Shown here in pieces: positions 6,973 through 14,498 of a DNA stretch of 46,694 nucleotides. This stretch comes from CALAZP01 sp964410725. Lineage in GTDB: Bacteria > Bacteroidota > Bacteroidia > Chitinophagales > Saprospiraceae. The stretch spans positions 1 to 46,694 of the forward strand of contig CAYPID010000017.1 of assembly GCA_964410725.1 (NCBI GenBank), written 5' to 3'. Numbering within the stretch: position 1 is the stretch's first letter; the number at the start of each line of letters is the position of its first letter. The notes beneath the pieces were generated by a model. That model ran no database searches and was not told the DNA's origin. It saw only the letters and a list, made by a program, of their open reading frames with translations. The position numbers and the translations under genes were made by a program.

Positions 6973-7527
6973 ATGGCAAAAACAAGTACAAGGGACAGAA
7001 TGAAAAACGAAATCAATGCCGGTTCTATGGCTGATATCGCATTCTTGCTCCTTATATTCTTCCTAGTTACCACAACAATTGTTGAGGACAAAGGTATTAC
7101 TGTTAAGTTGCCACCCTGGTCTGAAGAGGAACCTGATATTACTAAATTGAAAGAGCGAAATGTTTTTTCAGTCCTTGTTAATGCTCAAAACCAAATTTTG
7201 GTTAGGGGCGAGTTAACAAGAGTTAGGGAACTCAAAGAATTGGCAAAGGAATTTATTGCCAATCCTAGTAAAAGAGAAGATATGGCAGAAAAGCCCACTA
7301 TGGCGATTATATCTCTCAAAAACGATAGGGGTACTAATTACAGAACCTACCTGGAAGTTTACAACGAATTAAAAGCCGCCTACAATGAATTGTGGAACGA
7401 ATTGAGTTTGAAGAAATACGGCGTGCCCTATACAGAAGATATGCCAACGGCTTACAAAAGAGAAATCAGAGGTGAGATTCCATTGGTAATATCTGAAGCA
7501 GAACCGACCAATTTTGGTGAAGAATAA
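6973..7527 (+). CDS. exbD: ExbD/TolR family biopolymer transport protein (first copy)
   Basis: The 184-residue protein has a short basic cytoplasmic N-terminus, one membrane helix with the essential proton-carrying Asp (Asp21 in SMADIAFLLLIFFLVTTT), and a periplasmic domain starting IVEDKGITVKLPPW. It is longer than E. coli ExbD (141), as usual in Bacteroidota. Together with ExbB it forms the proton-driven motor that works with TonB. It follows the four-helix protein by 6 bases and precedes a second exbD by 26 bases. Confidence 0.93.
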   Translation: MAKTSTRDRMKNEINAGSMADIAFLLLIFFLVTTTIVEDKGITVKLPPWSEEEPDITKLKERNVFSVLVNAQNQILVRGELTRVRELKELAKEFIANPSKREDMAEKPTMAIISLKNDRGTNYRTYLEVYNELKAAYNELWNELSLKKYGVPYTEDMPTAYKREIRGEIPLVISEAEPTNFGEE

Positions 7528-7553
7528 GTTGTCAAACAGAAAAAATTAACATT

Positions 7554-8021
7554 ATGTCAAAATTTTCTAAAAAAAGAGGGAAGTCTGATCCCGAAGTGTC
7601 AACTGCTTCTTTGCCGGATATCATCTTCATGCTTTTATTCTTTTTCATGGTAGTTACCGTGTTGAGAGATTCTGAATTAAAGGTAAGTGTCAATACCCCC
7701 TTTGCGTCAGAATTATTGAAACTTGAAGAGAAATCATTGGTTAATTATATATACATCGGAAGACCTGTTAAAAAGTTTCAAGATGTATATGGTACCAAAC
7801 CAAGAATGCAGTTGGGCGATAAATTCGCCGATATAGCTGAAATTCCACTATTCCTTGAAAAGCACAAAATTAAAGTGCCGGAAGCTAAAAGACCTAGAAT
7901 TACTTCTTCCCTTAGAGTAGACGGAGAAGTTACTATGGGAATTGTTCAGGACGTCAAAACTCAATTAAGAAAGTCTGGACAATTAAAAGTGAATTACTCA
8001 GCGAAGAAACGTCCAAATTAA
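7554..8021 (+). CDS. exbD: ExbD/TolR family biopolymer transport protein (second copy)
   Basis: The 155-residue protein has a basic N-terminus (SKFSKKRGKSD), then a single membrane helix with Asp22 in SLPDIIFMLLFFFMVVTVL and a periplasmic domain starting RDSELKVSVNTPFASEL. It is only loosely similar to the first ExbD, so the pair may form a hetero-oligomer rather than be a recent duplication. Paired exbD genes are common in Bacteroidota. It is the last gene of the operon; a strong terminator starts 21 bases after the stop. Confidence 0.92.
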   Translation: MSKFSKKRGKSDPEVSTASLPDIIFMLLFFFMVVTVLRDSELKVSVNTPFASELLKLEEKSLVNYIYIGRPVKKFQDVYGTKPRMQLGDKFADIAEIPLFLEKHKIKVPEAKRPRITSSLRVDGEVTMGIVQDVKTQLRKSGQLKVNYSAKKRPN

Positions 8022-8042
8022 TTTATAAAGTGGATATAAATG

Positions 8043-8074
8043 GGGGTCTTAATTTTAAATTAGGACCCCTTTTT
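8043..8074 (+). terminator. Rho-independent terminator after the exbB-exbD operon
   Basis: GGGGTC (8043-8048) pairs with GACCCC (8064-8069), and the inner TAATT/AATTA bases extend the stem with one T-G pair. A run of five T (8070-8074) follows. It ends 3 bases before the stop of the convergent DUF4293 gene. Confidence 0.85.
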
Positions 8075-8077
8075 ATT

Positions 8078-8437
8078 TTACCTCAGTCTATTAATGTCTT
8101 TAACTGTCCTTTCGTCTTTTTGAATATTTCTTACAGCAAAAAAGATAGAGGTATAAAAAATTATAGTGCCTATTCCCGTAATAAAGGGTTGTAATTCTAT
8201 TTGAAAATTTAAGGCTCGGTATATTTGCGATACTAAAAAAGTTATTCCGGCAATTATAGATAGGAAAATCTGCAATCTCCTATTTTTGTAACTAAAAATG
8301 GCCACTAACAATAAGAGTATAGTGCTGATATAAACAACTTGTAACATCATGGATGGTAATGAATAGTCAATTACCCAAGATCCAATGCCTATAACCATTC
8401 CAATAAAAAGATAAATACTTTGAATTCTTTGAATCAT
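8078..8437 (-). CDS. DUF4293 family membrane protein
   Basis: From ATG at 8437 this is 119 residues beginning MIQRIQSIYLFIGMVIGIGSW, the hallmark opening of DUF4293, a family found in Bacteroidota. Four membrane segments are visible: residues 5-22, about 30-47, 52-68 and 82-99. Function is unknown. An upstream start at 8479 would add 14 residues that overlap the promoter and the divergent gene, so 8437 is preferred. A good promoter (TATATTTG, 8449-8456) would give an mRNA starting only a few bases before the ATG. Confidence 0.85.
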   Translation of the reverse strand: MIQRIQSIYLFIGMVIGIGSWVIDYSLPSMMLQVVYISTILLLLVAIFSYKNRRLQIFLSIIAGITFLVSQIYRALNFQIELQPFITGIGTIIFYTSIFFAVRNIQKDERTVKDINRLR

Positions 8438-8448
8438 TTTTTTTCTAT

Positions 8449-8479
8449 CAAATATAAAGTGTTCCGTGGAAGGTAGCAA
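8449..8479 (-). promoter_or_regulatory. Promoter of the DUF4293 gene (TTG, 20 bases, TATATTTG)
   Basis: On the minus strand, TTG (8479-8477) is followed after 20 bases by TATATTTG (8456-8449), an almost ideal Bacteroidota -33/-7 pair. Expected transcription start is near 8443, about six bases before the ATG. The promoter overlaps the first codons of the divergent FAD oxidoreductase gene. Confidence 0.65.
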
Positions 8480-9617
8480 TTTAAGTTATTGGGAGGCCCA
8501 ATCTCTGGTTCCTAAGGCCGATATTTTTATTCTGGGCGGTGGACTAGTAGGTCTTTCAACTGCAATTTCTATTAAGGAAAAAAATCCTAAACTTAAGGTT
8601 TGTGTTTTAGACAAATATGTATTCCCCCAGGGAGCAAGTTCAAAAAATGCTGGCTTTGCTTGTTTTGGTAGTGTTTCCGAAATTTTAGATGATTTAAATA
8701 GGTCTTCTGAAAGCGAAGTGTTTTCATTAGTTCAAGCAAGATGGCAAGGCCTACAAATATTAAGGGCAAGGTTAGGGGATCAAGGTATTGGTTATGAAGG
8801 AGTTGGTGGTTATGAAGTTTTTACCGAAGGCGATCAGGAGGCCTACCAAAATTGTATTGAAAAGATAGAGTACCTGAATGAAATGGTGAAAGAAAAAATT
8901 CATTTGGAGGATTGCTTTTCTTTATTTGAAGGAAATCAAGAAAATGGTAGTCTAAAGCCAATGAGGGGATTTATTTTTAATAGACTAGAAGGCCTTATTG
9001 ATACTGGCAAGATGCTTGTATCCTTGATTCAAAGGGCTAAGCAGTTGTCGGTTAAACTGCTATATGGATTTCCAATTGAACAGATTGTCTATCAAGAAAA
9101 TGACCATCGAATATTTTTGAAAAGTTCACTTGGATGGATTATTCCAGTGCCTAAATTGGTGGTGGCTACTAATGGATTTACCCAACAATTGTTACCACAT
9201 CTTGAGGTAGAGGCCGTCAGGAATCAAGTTTTAGTAACTAATCCAATAAAAGGCCTTTCTTTAAAAGGTGGATTTCATGTAGATAGGGGATATGTTTATT
9301 TTCGAAATATTGGGAATAGAATCCTAATAGGAGGAGGGCGTAATATTAATTTTGAAGAAGAGACCACCTCTCAATTTGGAACAACTCCTATTATTTTAAA
9401 TCACCTTAAAAGTTTAGTAGAAGAGCTTTTTCATTTAAATCAGCCTTATCAATTTGATTATAACTGGAGTGGAATTTTGGGTGTAGGAAATTCCAAATTC
9501 CCGATAGCAAAAAGATTAAACCAAAATTTAGTTGTTGGGGTTAGATTAGGTGGAATGGGAGTAGCTTTAAGTTCTAAAATTGGAATGGATTTGGCAGATT
9601 TAATTCTTGATTCATGA
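8466..9617 (+). CDS. FAD-dependent oxidoreductase, DAO (glycine/D-amino acid oxidase) family
   Basis: The 383-residue protein opens with a Rossmann FAD-binding motif (ADIFILGGGLVGLSTAISI, about residues 18-36) followed by the acidic VCVLDK, and ends with a typical DAO-fold segment (DYNWSGILGVGNSKFPIA, then VVGVRLGGMGVALSS). GASSKNAGFACFG matches the family FAD-contact loop. Substrate is unknown; amino acids or amines are usual. No ATG precedes the conserved LSYWE, so a GTG start (8466) is taken. Its stop overlaps the next ATG by four bases (ATGA), so it is translationally coupled to the OstA-like gene. The functional link between the two is not evident. Confidence 0.85.
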   Translation: MEGSNLSYWEAQSLVPKADIFILGGGLVGLSTAISIKEKNPKLKVCVLDKYVFPQGASSKNAGFACFGSVSEILDDLNRSSESEVFSLVQARWQGLQILRARLGDQGIGYEGVGGYEVFTEGDQEAYQNCIEKIEYLNEMVKEKIHLEDCFSLFEGNQENGSLKPMRGFIFNRLEGLIDTGKMLVSLIQRAKQLSVKLLYGFPIEQIVYQENDHRIFLKSSLGWIIPVPKLVVATNGFTQQLLPHLEVEAVRNQVLVTNPIKGLSLKGGFHVDRGYVYFRNIGNRILIGGGRNINFEEETTSQFGTTPIILNHLKSLVEELFHLNQPYQFDYNWSGILGVGNSKFPIAKRLNQNLVVGVRLGGMGVALSSKIGMDLADLILDS

Positions 9618-11332
9618 AAGACATGCTATTGATTTTATTGTTATTCATTAGTGGTTTTGATGCATGGTCACAAGTAGAAAAGGAGAATAGAATTAAGGTA
9701 GAGCATGCTGATAATTACGAACTTCAAATTAAAGAAAATATTCATATTCAAACTTTGGTGGGACATGTTGTAATGAGCCATAACCAAGCGATCCTTCAGT
9801 GTGATAGTGCTACGATTTGGAATGAAAGTCAGGTTCAAGCCAGTTCTAATATTATCATTACACAGGGCGATTCTATTACAATATATGCAGATCAATTAAA
9901 CTATGATGCGGAAACTGAAATAGCTAATTTACAAGGCAATGTCGTATTGGTTTCCGATGACAAAAAATTATTTACCTCCTCTTTAGATTACCAGTTAAAT
10001 AATAAGGTGGCAAAGTATCTAACGCGTTCATCTATTCAGACAGACAGTATCGTGTTATCTTCTAAATCGGGAATTTATTGGGTAAATGAAAAGGAAGCAC
10101 ATTTTTTTGAAGAGGTCTATGTTGAACACGAAGATTTTCAGCTTTTTTCTGATACTTTAAACTACAAATTCGATATAGAAATAGCCACATTTGACGGACC
10201 TTCTATCCTAATTACTAAAGATAGTACCAGCCTATATGCCGAGGGGGGAAGTTATAATCAAAAGACACAATTTGCTTCTTTTTTCGACCATGCTGTTTAT
10301 ACGGATTCGATTAGGACTGCTCAAGCTGATTCTATATTTTACTGGCAACTAGAGCGCAAAACTTTTTTATCTGGTAAGGCCTCGATTCTTGAAGGCAACA
10401 GGGAAATTTTTGGAGATGCTATTATTATCGATCAGCAAAAAAATCTATTTACTGCTAGTGGGAATGCTAAAATAGCAGATGAAACTCAGATAATAACTGC
10501 CCAGAATATTCAATTAGACGATAATAGTGATCTGGGCTGGGCAACTGGAAATGTACACTGGATAGATACAACAGCAGGTATGAGAATTGATTGTGATACT
10601 GCCTTTTTATCTGATGATGGATTATCTATTCAGGCCTATAATCAGCCTTTTTCAAGACCCTTATTGGCCATAGAGATGGAAGGAGATACCTTGTATATGG
10701 GTGCGGACACTCTTTTGGCTTTATCTAGAATAGATTCTATCATGGGGGATACGTTTCGGTCTTTTTTTGCTTTTCATGATGTCAGAGTTTTCAAAAGTGA
10801 TCTCCAATTGATTTGTGATTCATTAGAGTATATTGAAATGGAGGATCGTTTTAGTTTTTACGAAAATCCTATTCTTTGGTCTGATACCAGTGCCTTTTAT
10901 GCTGATTCTATGTTTATGTTTCTTTCTGATAAGACTATAGATTATTTAAAGTTATCGGGCAATGGATTTATGATTAATTCTCCTGACGAGCTTCTTTTTA
11001 ATCAAATTAAGGGGAGAATAATCGATATTCAATTCATAGAAGGAGACCTCAATAAAGTAACAGTGAATGGAAATGCTGAAACTATATATTACGTTTTGGA
11101 TGAAGAGAACGCTTATATTGGTGTAAATCAATCCTCAAGTAGCAATATGGTAATTCTGTTTAAGGAGGGAGAAGTTGATGCCATCAAAAATTTTAACGAA
11201 GTGGATTCCTATTTTATACCTATTCAAGAAGCCGATCAAGAGGCCCTTAAATTGGAGGGTTTTAAATGGGATAATTCTAATAGACCAACGGGAATATTTT
11301 CTTTGATTAATACCAAAAGATTAAAAGGATGA
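9614..11332 (+). CDS. OstA/LptA-like envelope protein
   Basis: The 572-residue protein has a signal peptide (MKDMLLILLLFISGFDAWS) and then many repeats of the OstA/LptA jellyroll type. Examples are LVGHVVMSHNQAILQCDSA, IYADQLNYDAETEIANLQG and DNSDLGWATGNVHWIDTTAG, where the recurring pattern is hydrophobic-G-V-x-hydrophobic followed by CDSA or ADSM. LptA/OstA domains form a periplasmic lipopolysaccharide slide. Bacteroidota carry this longer OstA-like protein with an unclear exact role. It overlaps the preceding and following genes by four bases each, so the three genes form one tight operon. Confidence 0.82.
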   Translation: MKDMLLILLLFISGFDAWSQVEKENRIKVEHADNYELQIKENIHIQTLVGHVVMSHNQAILQCDSATIWNESQVQASSNIIITQGDSITIYADQLNYDAETEIANLQGNVVLVSDDKKLFTSSLDYQLNNKVAKYLTRSSIQTDSIVLSSKSGIYWVNEKEAHFFEEVYVEHEDFQLFSDTLNYKFDIEIATFDGPSILITKDSTSLYAEGGSYNQKTQFASFFDHAVYTDSIRTAQADSIFYWQLERKTFLSGKASILEGNREIFGDAIIIDQQKNLFTASGNAKIADETQIITAQNIQLDDNSDLGWATGNVHWIDTTAGMRIDCDTAFLSDDGLSIQAYNQPFSRPLLAIEMEGDTLYMGADTLLALSRIDSIMGDTFRSFFAFHDVRVFKSDLQLICDSLEYIEMEDRFSFYENPILWSDTSAFYADSMFMFLSDKTIDYLKLSGNGFMINSPDELLFNQIKGRIIDIQFIEGDLNKVTVNGNAETIYYVLDEENAYIGVNQSSSSNMVILFKEGEVDAIKNFNEVDSYFIPIQEADQEALKLEGFKWDNSNRPTGIFSLINTKRLKG

Positions 11333-12081
11333 AATGGTTCTTTATTATTTTAGTTTTTTCCTTTACACTAGAAGGTTCAGCTGTTGAAGCAGATCAGTTA
11401 GAAAGAGCAGCACAGTTTTTTTCCGAGAATTCTTTTGAGGAGGCTGCAGTAATTTATGAGGATTTAATTAATTCAGAAGGGCCTTCTTCAGATCTTTATT
11501 ACAATTTAGCGAATTGCTATCACAGGATGGGAAATCTAGCAAAGGCACGTTTGTTTTATGAAAGAGCCCTGATTCTAGATCCTAAAGATCCATCAATCGA
11601 GAATAACCTTGAAATGCTGAATCTTCAATTGGAAATAGGCCAGGAAGTATTATTTACCTCCTTACTAGACAAGATTTTGTTTGAAGTCTCTGGCCTGTTT
11701 AGTGCCGGCAAGTGGGCTTTTCTTTTCACTTTATTTAGTTGGTCGGTATTATTATTGAGTTTAGTTTGGCTATTTGCCCAAAAAAGAATCGTAAAAAAAA
11801 TTGGATTTTATTTGGGATTGGTTGGAATGGTTATGAGCCTATTATCATTTTTTATGGGAAGAGAGAGATTTAAGTTTGAGGACAACAGTAATTATCATAT
11901 TACCTTAAATAATAAAGGAGCTAAGATACACTTAGCTCCTGATATTTTAAGTCCCGTAATTGAGAATATACCTCAGGGTAAAAAAACTTTGATTATCGAT
12001 TCTATGGATACTTGGTATAAAGTATGGTTAGAAAAAGATATTCAAGGATGGGTAATAAAAGATGACGGAGAGAAAATTTAA
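11329..12081 (+). CDS. BatE-like TPR protein with two membrane helices and an SH3 domain
   Basis: The 250-residue protein has a signal sequence (MKWFFIILVFSFTLEGSA), two TPR units (residues about 25-105: SSDLYYNLANCYHRMGNLAKARLFY is the clearest), two membrane helices (WAFLFTLFSWSVLLLSLVWLFA and GFYLGLVGMVMSLLSFFMG), and a C-terminal bacterial SH3-like domain (NKGAKIHLAPDILSPVI to GWVIKDDG). This is the architecture of BatE, part of the Bat aerotolerance group of Bacteroidota. The other Bat genes are not here, so the name is by architecture only. The start overlaps the OstA-like stop (ATGA), and the 3' end overlaps the convergent rpmA stop by four bases. Confidence 0.8.
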   Translation: MKWFFIILVFSFTLEGSAVEADQLERAAQFFSENSFEEAAVIYEDLINSEGPSSDLYYNLANCYHRMGNLAKARLFYERALILDPKDPSIENNLEMLNLQLEIGQEVLFTSLLDKILFEVSGLFSAGKWAFLFTLFSWSVLLLSLVWLFAQKRIVKKIGFYLGLVGMVMSLLSFFMGRERFKFEDNSNYHITLNNKGAKIHLAPDILSPVIENIPQGKKTLIIDSMDTWYKVWLEKDIQGWVIKDDGEKI

Positions 12082-12728
12082 TTTTCTCTTCCTCCCTTTA
12101 GTTCATCCTGAAGGGTTACTAACTCATCCCATTGACCTGTAGCAGCCAATTTAGCTTGCTTAGACCAAGTACCAGGATCATGCATTTTGTATCTACTTCC
12201 TGCTTCATCAAGGATACTCTGCAACTTGTCGAGGGATGCATTTGCAAATTCCTCCCAAGTGGTAATCCCTGCTGCATTCAAAAGACCTTCTATCTTAGGA
12301 CCAACTCCTTCAATTAACTTTAAATCGTCCTGAGTAACTTTTTTACCGTTAGGTAGAGTAATTTTCTCACCTGATTTAGGAGCGGCAGCTTTTGTAGCAG
12401 CGGGTTCCGCTACTTTTTGGGCAGCTTTGGAAACTTCTTTAGCAACCTTTGTTTTGTTTTCAGTCACTGGAACACCTTCCGGATGAATACTTACAAAAGT
12501 TTTGTTGGATCTCTTTTTAGTAAAAACCACAGTCCCGTCAATTGCAGCATGCAAAGTGAAATCTTTACCCATGTAAACATGGTTTCCTGGGTGATATTTG
12601 GTTCCTCTTTGTCTTACTATAATATTCCCCGCCACAGCTTCTTGACCTCCAAACAACTTGACCCCTAGTCTTTTACTTTTACTATCTCTCCCATTATCCG
12701 TACTACCTACACCTTTTTTATGTGCCAT
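12078..12728 (-). CDS. rpmA: Ribosomal protein L27 with a C-terminal helix-hairpin-helix extension
   Basis: Residues 1-85 are a normal L27: MAHKKGVGSTDNGRDSKSKR, then GGQEAVAGNIIVRQRGTK and HPGNHVYMGKDFTLHA. Ordinary L27 stops near residue 85-90, but this frame continues to 216. The tail has an Ala/Lys-rich linker (about 95-120) and an HhH-type domain: DLKLIEGVGPKIEGLLNAAG (135-154), then ITTWEEFANASLDKLQSIL and HDPGTWSKQAKLAATGQWDEL. The same kind of tail is known in Bacteroidota on L21 or in stand-alone proteins; here L21 is short. There is no internal stop and the frame is continuous, so it looks like a real fusion. It lies 12 bases downstream of rplU in the usual rplU-rpmA operon. Confidence 0.93.
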   Translation of the reverse strand: MAHKKGVGSTDNGRDSKSKRLGVKLFGGQEAVAGNIIVRQRGTKYHPGNHVYMGKDFTLHAAIDGTVVFTKKRSNKTFVSIHPEGVPVTENKTKVAKEVSKAAQKVAEPAATKAAAPKSGEKITLPNGKKVTQDDLKLIEGVGPKIEGLLNAAGITTWEEFANASLDKLQSILDEAGSRYKMHDPGTWSKQAKLAATGQWDELVTLQDELKGGREN

Positions 12729-12740
12729 TTTACTTGTCTT

Positions 12741-13052
12741 TTAAGCTTTAATAGAATCTATTTTAATCTTGGTAAAACACTGTCTGTGCCCATTTTTGAC
12801 TCGGTAACCTTTTCTTCTTTTTTTCTTGAAGACGATTACCTTGTCGCCTTTTTGATGGTTTAAAACAGTCGCACCCACTGATGCTTTGTTCAATAACGGC
12901 TTGCCTACAGAAACTTTACCATCCTTATCTAACAATAAAATGTCAGAAAAAGTGACTTGGTCTCCTTCCGCGGCTTCTAGCTGGTGGACGAAAATCTCTT
13001 GACCTTCCTCAACTTTAAACTGTTGACCAGCTATCTTTACGATTGCGAACAT
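12741..13052 (-). CDS. rplU: Ribosomal protein L21
   Basis: At 103 residues this is the standard bacterial length, with no extension. It opens MFAIVKIAGQQFKVEEGQEI and ends with the conserved KKRRKGYRVKNGHRQCFTKIKI. It binds 23S rRNA in the 50S subunit. It is first in the rplU-rpmA operon, with a Bacteroidota promoter box (TATTTTTG) about 37 bases before the ATG. Confidence 0.97.
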   Translation of the reverse strand: MFAIVKIAGQQFKVEEGQEIFVHQLEAAEGDQVTFSDILLLDKDGKVSVGKPLLNKASVGATVLNHQKGDKVIVFKKKRRKGYRVKNGHRQCFTKIKIDSIKA

Positions 13053-13088
13053 TTGAAATAATTTTTATTAATCATTTAAATTGACCCG

Positions 13089-13096
13089 CAAAAATA
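13089..13096 (-). promoter_or_regulatory. -7 box TATTTTTG for rplU-rpmA
   Basis: On the minus strand TATTTTTG fits TAnnTTTG. The expected start near 13083 gives a leader of about 30 bases before the rplU ATG (13052). The region at -33 is T-rich but has no clear TTG. Confidence 0.5.
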
Positions 13097-13129
13097 AGAA
13101 TATTTAAACATAAATGAAAATTAACTCAA

Positions 13130-14368
13130 CTAAATAAGTGTTTCTAAATGGAAATTAAATACTTTTTTCTCTCCATTTCTTAATACGGTTAATTTGATTT
13201 TTTTTCCAGGTTTTTTCTTAAGTTTATTTCGAATAGAATAAAGGGTCAGCAACCCACTTGGCCAGTTATTGACTTTGAGGATTAAATCTCCTGCCTGAAC
13301 GCCTGCTCTGGCCGCAGGACTATTGGGGATTACCTTATGTACATAAAAGTCTTTTAGCTCTTCCCCTCCAGCAATGAGTACGATTCCAGATTGATCAAAT
13401 TTTATCTTTTTGTTGAATTTTCTATGGGGCTTCAGATAGATTCCACCCCTTACATAATCTATGATGATAGTAAATCTTTGTAAGATTAAATTACCTAATA
13501 TTCCATTGGGAGCATTCTCTTGGATTTCCGTAATGGACGTGTCAATTTCCTGAAAATTGGTGGTCAATTCATTGAAGATTAATTGGTCGTTTATTTTGAG
13601 TTGTTGGATCCGTCCGAGATAGCCTTCTAAATAACCCCCTAAACCAAATCCAATGGGATTGATTATGGTTTTGGAGGGGGGAGTTAATGACGAATCAGTA
13701 TTGGTGTACACCAACATTGACAATCCAGCCCCAGTATCTAATAAGAGTTTTAAGGGAATTTGATTTTTATCTTCCAGTGTTGCAAACCCACTGACATAGG
13801 GCTTCGATTTATAAAATTCACTTGGAATTTTTTGAAACCCTTTTTTGAGGTGTTTTTCTAGATGCTCGTAATTGATTACCGTCAATATTTTTTTTCGATA
13901 GTCGATTTTAACGGCAAACGTCTTAAAAATGTCTGCCCCTAAAATTCCATGTATCTTTAAACCGGTGTATTTTTCAAATTGAAAATAATCTTGGTCCAAA
14001 ACCAATATAGGTTTGTATTTCACTTGGAATTTACCCATTAGTAAATCTATTCCCTGTACCAAATAAGCTTTGAGTATGGTACTTTGATCGGCCCCAATTA
14101 CCTTGAATTCTCTACTGTACGGAAGTTGAAGGATATCCGATATGTTTTTATCGATTAATAAACTCTGCTCTGAACCGGTATCGAAAATAAAATTTAAAGG
14201 AAAAGCATTGTCGAAAAGTACTTTGAAAACAATGAAATTCTGTTCCAATTCGAAAGGAATTTCTAGTTTGGAGGTGATGGGTTCGAGTTTCAAAGACCTG
14301 TTTTGCCCAAATGCCGCGCAAAGGGAAAATAATAGAGACCCAATCAACAAAGTACCCTTTCTTATCAT
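13130..14368 (-). CDS. Retropepsin-like aspartyl protease with C-terminal PDZ domain
   Basis: The 412-residue protein has a signal peptide (MIRKGTLLIGSLLFSLCAAFG). Two aspartyl-protease lobes follow, each with a DTG triad: Asp63 in FIFDTGSEQSL and Asp211 in LLLDTGAGLSML, with lobe-closing segments HGILGADIFKTFAVKIDY and NGILGNLILQRFTIIIDY. A PDZ domain occupies about residues 325-410 (VIPNSPAARAGVQAGDLILKV). The two-lobe plus PDZ layout is common for secreted Bacteroidota aspartyl proteases; substrates are not known. The gene is monocistronic, 77 bases upstream of rplU on the same strand. Confidence 0.88.
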   Translation of the reverse strand: MIRKGTLLIGSLLFSLCAAFGQNRSLKLEPITSKLEIPFELEQNFIVFKVLFDNAFPLNFIFDTGSEQSLLIDKNISDILQLPYSREFKVIGADQSTILKAYLVQGIDLLMGKFQVKYKPILVLDQDYFQFEKYTGLKIHGILGADIFKTFAVKIDYRKKILTVINYEHLEKHLKKGFQKIPSEFYKSKPYVSGFATLEDKNQIPLKLLLDTGAGLSMLVYTNTDSSLTPPSKTIINPIGFGLGGYLEGYLGRIQQLKINDQLIFNELTTNFQEIDTSITEIQENAPNGILGNLILQRFTIIIDYVRGGIYLKPHRKFNKKIKFDQSGIVLIAGGEELKDFYVHKVIPNSPAARAGVQAGDLILKVNNWPSGLLTLYSIRNKLKKKPGKKIKLTVLRNGEKKVFNFHLETLI

Positions 14369-14498
14369 TCCGATTTTTAATAACTAAACGGATATCGCTA
14401 TTTAGGTGTTTTTATTTAACTTCGGTAAAACTGACAATAATCAGTAAGTGAATAAACAGAAACCATTATTTTGAGTCAAATTTGCAAAATTTTTAAAC

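Noticed and set aside
6480..7091. 203-residue open frame on the minus strand across the exbB-operon
   Set aside because: It is antisense to the unknown membrane protein and first exbD, both with strong coding features. The composition (Ile/Ala/Pro/Ser-rich) is what the complement of hydrophobic codons gives.
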